A stretch of 9,522 bases of DNA, from contig PXEC01000130.1 in NCBI GenBank assembly GCA_003566255.1, positions 1 through 9,522 on the forward strand, in the 5' to 3' direction. Under the pieces are notes generated by a model. The model worked only from the letters and a program-made list of their open reading frames with translations, searched no databases and was not told the DNA's origin. Source of the DNA: Candidatus Peregrinibacteria bacterium (lineage in GTDB: Bacteria > Patescibacteriota > Gracilibacteria > UBA1369 > LOWO2-01-FULL-3). This document shows positions 6,738 to 9,522 of this stretch, piece after piece. Made by a program: the position numbers and the translations under genes. Position 1 is the first letter of the stretch; the number at the start of each line of letters is the position of its first letter.

Positions 6738-7687
6738 CGGCTTTCGGTGTAAACACATCGCACGGAATAACCAAAATCTCTCAAGCGCGACCCCCAACCT
6801 ACGGAACCGCCGTAATACGCTATATCTCTACTCAAAGCCGTGTCGGGGTTATCTTCGCCCTGCGCGGTGGCCGTCCACCAATTGGCGTACAAACCTTTAA
6901 AAGTGAAGTTTCCGCCGTCTCCTACTTCCGCCGGTAATCTGAGCCCGGCCGGAAGAGCAGTGAATCCACTCCTGTTATTTTTCGATAAATCAGTCCCGAC
7001 CGCTCCCTCTTTCGGGTCATGTTGAGACGTTTCTTCCCAATTTGTAGTCGCGGCCATTGATTTTGATATTTTTTGTCTTTTCAGATGCACTATGTCCGAG
7101 GGATCGGCGACCGAGCCATCATAGTTGTATCCGTTTTCGGCGAGATAGCTTTCAAGTTCAGCCCATTCCGAGTCACTGGGCAAATGCCAACCTTCAGGAC
7201 AGACGCCTTGAACACCGCTTGGGTTTTCTTTACTGCTTTCCGCACCGTTCATTGCGGCCGGCCAATTGTATAGAACTCCGAGTTTTTTGTAGTTTTCCGT
7301 TGCTTTCGCTTCTTCAACATTTGTGCCTTCGTAATCGTAAACATAATAGCGCGGTTCGCTTTTTGAGCCGTCTTCCGAACTCATTACTTCCGGCAGGTAT
7401 CTCAGCTTTTCACCCATCCAACATTGGTCTCCCAGCTTAATCGTTTTATAAACATTATCGTCCCGTTGGTCGGTTAATTCTTCCCCGCAAATAAAGTCGT
7501 CTTCAGTTTTGACTGCTTCTTTTTCGATGGGCTCATCCTCTTTGACTTGTGGAAGATCTTCTTTGACTTGTGGAGGATCTTCTTTTTCGCATCCCGTAGT
7601 TATTATAATGGCTGAAATCAGTAAAAGTGATACCAAAAAAGGCAGCGCGCGTGTGACATGCTTGGAATTTTTGTTTGTGGTGGACAT
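6734..7687 (-). CDS. FISUMP-domain lipoprotein
   Basis: This 317-aa protein is an exported lipoprotein. A hydrophobic signal sequence (about residues 14-31) ends in a lipobox-like TTGC with Cys33 as the lipidation site, followed by a charged, repetitive linker (34-60). The rest matches the Fibrobacter succinogenes major paralogous (FISUMP) domain: YKTIKLGDQCWMGEKLRYLP (80-99), GVLYNWPAAM (137-146), VCPEGWHLPSDSEWAELE (162-179), GFTALPAGLR (241-250), YANWWTAT (267-274) and a C-terminal GYSVRCV (306-312). The domain is common in surface proteins of several phyla but its function is unknown; ligand binding or adhesion is often guessed. Cys67, Cys89, Cys163 and Cys311 could form disulfides outside the cell. 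Its stop overlaps the patatin start, so the pair is probably made together. A weak extended -10 lies upstream. Confidence 0.9.
   Translation of the reverse strand: MSTTNKNSKHVTRALPFLVSLLLISAIIITTGCEKEDPPQVKEDLPQVKEDEPIEKEAVKTEDDFICGEELTDQRDDNVYKTIKLGDQCWMGEKLRYLPEVMSSEDGSKSEPRYYVYDYEGTNVEEAKATENYKKLGVLYNWPAAMNGAESSKENPSGVQGVCPEGWHLPSDSEWAELESYLAENGYNYDGSVADPSDIVHLKRQKISKSMAATTNWEETSQHDPKEGAVGTDLSKNNRSGFTALPAGLRLPAEVGDGGNFTFKGLYANWWTATAQGEDNPDTALSRDIAYYGGSVGWGSRLRDFGYSVRCVYTESR
7540..7581 (-). repeat. 21-bp tandem repeat, two copies, in the lipoprotein linker
   Basis: Two directly adjacent 21-bp copies (7540-7560 and 7561-7581) differ at a single base and encode successive PQVKED-type units in the linker just after the lipidated Cys. 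The unit is a multiple of three, so copy changes would lengthen or shorten the spacer without breaking the frame. Confidence 0.8.
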
Positions 7688-7724
7688 GGTTATGAGGGGT
7701 TAATGATGATTTTTTTCCGGACAG

Positions 7725-7733
7725 AGTGTATCA
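7725..7733 (-). promoter_or_regulatory. Possible extended -10 promoter for the lipoprotein-patatin pair
   Basis: On the minus strand TGATACACT reads as an extended -10 (TG, one base, then TACACT with four consensus bases). It is 38 nt before the lipoprotein ATG, close to the distance seen for the extended -10 of the phosphatase-like gene (37 nt). No good -35 is visible. The TGA of this motif is also the stop of the frameshifted stretch upstream. Confidence 0.3.
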
Positions 7734-7947
7734 CAAATCTTTATTTATTTTTATGGCATATCCGCCGGTGATCGCTTGTCCCAATTTTTTTGTGCCGATG
7801 AGAGGATTCTTTGTAGGGTGCTTTGGAAAGGATTTAACCGTTCCTTCCCTGCGTTTTCATTTCTATCAAAAGTTTTTTGCAGTACTCTTCAAATCCAAAG
7901 TTTTCCCACGCTTTTCTTCCTATGAAGGTTTTTTCGTGTTGTCTCGT
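7731..7947 (-). pseudogene. Frameshifted coding-like stretch after the RBBP9-like gene
   Basis: Two adjacent open stretches on the minus strand look coding but lack start codons. The first (7947-7834) encodes TFIGRKAWENFGFEEYCKKL and a further LLIEMKTQGRNG before a TAA. The second (7856-7731) runs one frame over and encodes EGTVKSFPKHPTKNPLIG, then TKKLGQAITGGYAIKINKDL, ending in TGA. The second is in the same frame as the RBBP9-like gene, so two single-base changes would join all three. One would be an added A in the A6 run at 7934-7929, the other a removed G in the GGG near 7848. The result would be a hydrolase with about 75 extra residues. Alternatives are the decayed 3' end of an unrelated gene, or sequencing errors in homopolymers. 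I do not recognise the encoded domain. RBBP9 proteins normally end before this point. A plus-strand open frame also crosses this stretch but looks like a shadow. Confidence 0.5.
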
Positions 7948-8492
7948 TTAATTTGCTCAAGCAGGTATGGAAATTCATAATAATTGCTTTCCGAATTGAA
8001 GTGTCCGGCATTTTTTATCAGAGTCGGGAGGGTGTTCAAATTTTCTCCGAGTTCTAATGCTTTTTCCGGCTTAACGTATGGATCGTCGTCGGAGTAAATG
8101 ATTGCAATTTTTTCATAATTTTTGTTGATTTTTTCCCAGTCAAAAGTTTTGTCGCTGAATGTTTTTATCACTTCATCGAATTGGTTGTTCAGCAGGCCGA
8201 CAAACCCCGCAACAAGATAAACGTTCTTGAATTTTTTTTGTTCCAAAAGGTTCAGGATGAACGGGCAACCTAAGCTGTGTCCCACAATTATCGTTTCATC
8301 GTCAAAAGAATATTCCTTCATTTTTTTGATCCAATTCTCCAGTTTTTGATTTTTTTCGTCGGACGGAAAAGCGGGAACAATCGCTTCAAAGCCGTCCTCT
8401 TCAAGTTTTTGCTTCAACCACGGAAACCAACATTCTTCGGGATTTCCACCGGAGCCGTGGATGATGATGGCTTTTTGTTTTTTTTTGATCAT
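7920..8492 (-). CDS. RBBP9/YdeN-family serine hydrolase
   Basis: This 190-aa alpha/beta hydrolase belongs to the small RBBP9/YdeN family of serine hydrolases of unknown physiological substrate. After a lysine-rich start, AIIIHGSGGNPEECWFPWLK (8-27) gives the first strand and oxyanion loop. VPAFPSDEKN (39-48) and LENWI (51-55) are family hallmarks. The nucleophile is Ser73 in IIVGHSLGCPF, the acid is in YSDDDPYV (133-140), and the catalytic His is His164 in NAGHFNSES. The length up to EFPYLLEQI is typical. The open frame extends upstream without interruption, but the ATG at 8492 is chosen because it overlaps the TGA of the 46-aa gene (ATGA) and fits family length. The sequence after the stop shows coding character in another frame, which raises the possibility that the true C terminus is longer. 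It is the last intact gene of the methyltransferase cluster. Confidence 0.9.
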   Translation of the reverse strand: MIKKKQKAIIIHGSGGNPEECWFPWLKQKLEEDGFEAIVPAFPSDEKNQKLENWIKKMKEYSFDDETIIVGHSLGCPFILNLLEQKKFKNVYLVAGFVGLLNNQFDEVIKTFSDKTFDWEKINKNYEKIAIIYSDDDPYVKPEKALELGENLNTLPTLIKNAGHFNSESNYYEFPYLLEQIKRDNTKKPS

Positions 8493-8629
8493 TCCACAAA
8501 TTTTAAAAAATCTTTGGACATTATGGTTTTTCCGTAAAGCATGGGCCAGTGGAATTCTCTCATTATTTTTACCGCAACAAGAAGCGCGGTTTCTTTGATC
8601 TTGATTTTGTGATTCATTACTTTTGACAT
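8489..8629 (-). CDS. Small hypothetical protein, 46 aa
   Basis: A 46-codon open frame lies between the methyltransferase and the RBBP9-like hydrolase. Its ATG (8629) lies inside the last codons of the methyltransferase (13-nt overlap), and its TGA overlaps the hydrolase ATG as ATGA. It fills the otherwise unexplained 124-nt gap exactly. The product is basic, starts [20 protein letters not shown], and continues with [13 protein letters not shown] (21-33) and a C-terminal SKDFLKFVE. It has no signal peptide; the ALLVAVKIM segment is too short and interrupted for a clear membrane helix. I do not recognise it. The coupling at both ends is the main support. It could instead be the remnant of a longer gene. 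Confidence 0.6.
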   Translation of the reverse strand: MSKVMNHKIKIKETALLVAVKIMREFHWPMLYGKTIMSKDFLKFVE

Positions 8630-9378
8630 ATATAAAAAACCGGTGGATGTGTTCTGACATCGGTTTTGGAAATTTGTAACCGTCCGTTAATTTCAAGAAT
8701 TTTAAATCCCGTTTTTTTAATTTCGCGCTCAACTTCGCGCACGGAAGGAATATGGATATATTGTTTGGTTTTGTATGTTTTTTGTTTGTCGCCGGTTTCT
8801 CTGTCAAAAAATCTATCGCCAAAATCTTGTTCCCAAATTTTGAATCCAAGGGGTTTCAAAATGTAAAATCTTATCCATTGTTTTATCCATAAAAGGGAAT
8901 ATTGTCTGTTGAAAACTCGCGGATGGGCTGTGAATATAAAAATTCCGTCTTTTTTTAAGACTCTGTAAACTTCGTTTAGTGCTTTCAGTCTATTTTCACT
9001 GCCCGGAATTTGCATCCATCCCTGATTTGAGAAAAGTGCGTAGTCAAAAGAATTTTCATCAAACTCAAGATTGGTTGCATCCCCCACGCGATAGTCAATT
9101 TTCAGGTTCAGCTCTTTAGCGATTTTTTTTGCGTTTTCAATCATCGCGGGAACAATGTCTATTCCTATTATTTTGAATTCCCTTTTAAAAAGAGGAATTG
9201 TGGTTCTCCCTGTCCCGCAACCGATATCCAAAATCTTGGCGTTTCTCTTCGTGAAGTATTTTTGTACGAAGTGATTTTCCGAAATCCACAGTCCTTCTTT
9301 CGCTTTTTTAGTGTAGAGAATTTGGGCGTTTTTACCCGAGAACTCATCAAGTACCAATTTTTTCAGATCATCTTCCAT
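8617..9378 (-). CDS. Class I SAM-dependent methyltransferase
   Basis: This 253-aa protein has the Rossmann-like class I methyltransferase fold. Motif I is [16 protein letters not shown] (49-64). The acidic end of strand 2 is [16 protein letters not shown] (70-85). Motif II is [12 protein letters not shown] (95-106), and the strand 4 region is [14 protein letters not shown] (111-124), followed by [17 protein letters not shown] (133-149). The C-terminal part has an aromatic and basic insertion (155-210) likely forming the substrate lid. The substrate cannot be told; the layout resembles the Methyltransf_11/25 small-molecule group more than RNA or protein methyltransferases. The frame is open upstream to a TTG at 9462, but that extension is antiphase to a coding-like frame of the preceding gene. 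The ATG at 9378 overlaps that gene's stop by 11 nt and is chosen. Its own end overlaps the 46-aa gene. Confidence 0.9.
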   Translation of the reverse strand: MEDDLKKLVLDEFSGKNAQILYTKKAKEGLWISENHFVQKYFTKRNAKILDIGCGTGRTTIPLFKREFKIIGIDIVPAMIENAKKIAKELNLKIDYRVGDATNLEFDENSFDYALFSNQGWMQIPGSENRLKALNEVYRVLKKDGIFIFTAHPRVFNRQYSLLWIKQWIRFYILKPLGFKIWEQDFGDRFFDRETGDKQKTYKTKQYIHIPSVREVEREIKKTGFKILEINGRLQISKTDVRTHPPVFYICQK

Positions 9379-9522
9379 GATTAGATGATAAGGATTTTTG
9401 GTTGTAATATCGTTCCCTAAACATATCATACCCCTCTTTGAAAGTACACGGATAACCGTCAAGTGCGTCTTTCATCACGAAAAGCGGAATTCTTTTGAAA
9501 TATAGTCGCGACCTATAAAGCA
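9368..9522 (-). CDS. Partial or small ORF upstream of the methyltransferase, unknown
   Basis: A minus-strand frame is open from the window edge to a TGA (9370-9368) that lies inside the methyltransferase start region. It encodes 50 residues including [20 protein letters not shown] and [10 protein letters not shown], with no recognised motif. Two readings are possible. The frame may be the 3' end of a gene that begins outside the window. Alternatively an independent 35-aa gene may start at the ATG at 9475, which shares its A with a TGA in another frame (TGATG). In that case the first 48 nt would be the tail of a different gene ending [14 protein letters not shown]. The overlap with the methyltransferase fits the style of the cluster. 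Which reading holds needs upstream sequence. Confidence 0.4.
   Translation of the reverse strand, partial: LYRSRLYFKRIPLFVMKDALDGYPCTFKEGYDMFRERYYNQKSLSSNHGR

Noticed and set aside
6738..6797. TTG-started N-terminal extension of patatin
   Set aside because: It overlaps the lipoprotein C terminus and adds residues before the family's normal start; the ATGA-coupled ATG at 6737 is better.
6326..6937. 203-aa plus-strand open frame
   Set aside because: It runs antisense across both patatin and the lipoprotein gene, which have strong motifs; the Leu/Phe/Cys-rich translation is a shadow.
7726..7980. 84-aa plus-strand open frame over the frameshifted stretch
   Set aside because: Its composition is like the other shadow frames, while the minus strand gives Lys/Glu-balanced protein-like sequence. 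It is the main alternative to the pseudogene call but less convincing.
8493..8849. Long N-terminal extension of the RBBP9-like hydrolase
   Set aside because: It overlaps the methyltransferase and the 46-aa gene out of frame and lacks any hydrolase feature; family length fits the ATG at 8492.
9379..9462. TTG-started N-terminal extension of the methyltransferase
   Set aside because: The extension lies antiphase to coding-like sequence of the preceding gene, and the first 28 residues do not resemble a methyltransferase N terminus.
9425..9462. TTGACG and TATGAT on the minus strand as a methyltransferase promoter
   Set aside because: The two hexamers are 26 bases apart, too far for a sigma70 promoter, and they lie in coding-like sequence.

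Overview
The window is a compact bacterial chromosome segment of medium GC. It looks like a genome with a reduced, densely packed style, and I think a Patescibacteria/CPR-type (Parcubacteria-like) genome is the most likely source. This rests on gene content (a FISUMP-domain lipoprotein, an RBBP9/YdeN-type hydrolase, a small patatin, a heme-less ferritin-like protein and several unknown small proteins), very short or overlapping gene junctions, and no recognisable Shine-Dalgarno sequence before any start. UGA is used as a stop, so this is not a UGA-recoding lineage. The taxonomic guess is an inference and not proven by the sequence.

Left part (1-2885, + strand): the C-terminal end of a UvrD/PcrA-family helicase, then a YmdB-type metallophosphoesterase 1 nt later, then an overlapping membrane-anchored S41 (CtpA-like) protease. 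This looks like one transcription unit. A good sigma70-type promoter at 2933-2961 follows and drives a 118-aa unknown protein, whose stop overlaps by 4 nt the stop of a convergent 274-aa minus-strand protein. The latter looks like a divergent histidine phosphatase.

Middle (4206-5971): on the minus strand, an RNase Z-like metallo-beta-lactamase-fold protein is followed 27 nt later by a bacterioferritin-like diiron protein. This pair ends in a rho-independent terminator that also seems to carry promoter elements for the phosphatase-like gene. Divergent from this pair, a second TTGACA promoter drives a 129-aa unknown protein that runs 17 nt into the end of a convergent patatin gene.

Right part (5955-9522, minus strand): a FISUMP lipoprotein and a patatin-like phospholipase are translationally coupled (ATGA overlap), suggesting a cell-surface or lipid-directed pair. 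Upstream lies a tightly overlapping cluster read leftward: a gene cut by the window edge, a class I SAM methyltransferase, a 46-aa unknown protein, and an RBBP9/YdeN serine hydrolase. Between the hydrolase stop and the lipoprotein (7731-7947) is coding-like sequence that switches frame twice with no start codon of its own. It is the best sign of a frameshifted or decaying gene in the window.

No tRNA, rRNA, CRISPR array, IS element or attachment site was seen. Apart from the frameshifted stretch, no gene-free gap exceeds about 110 nt.
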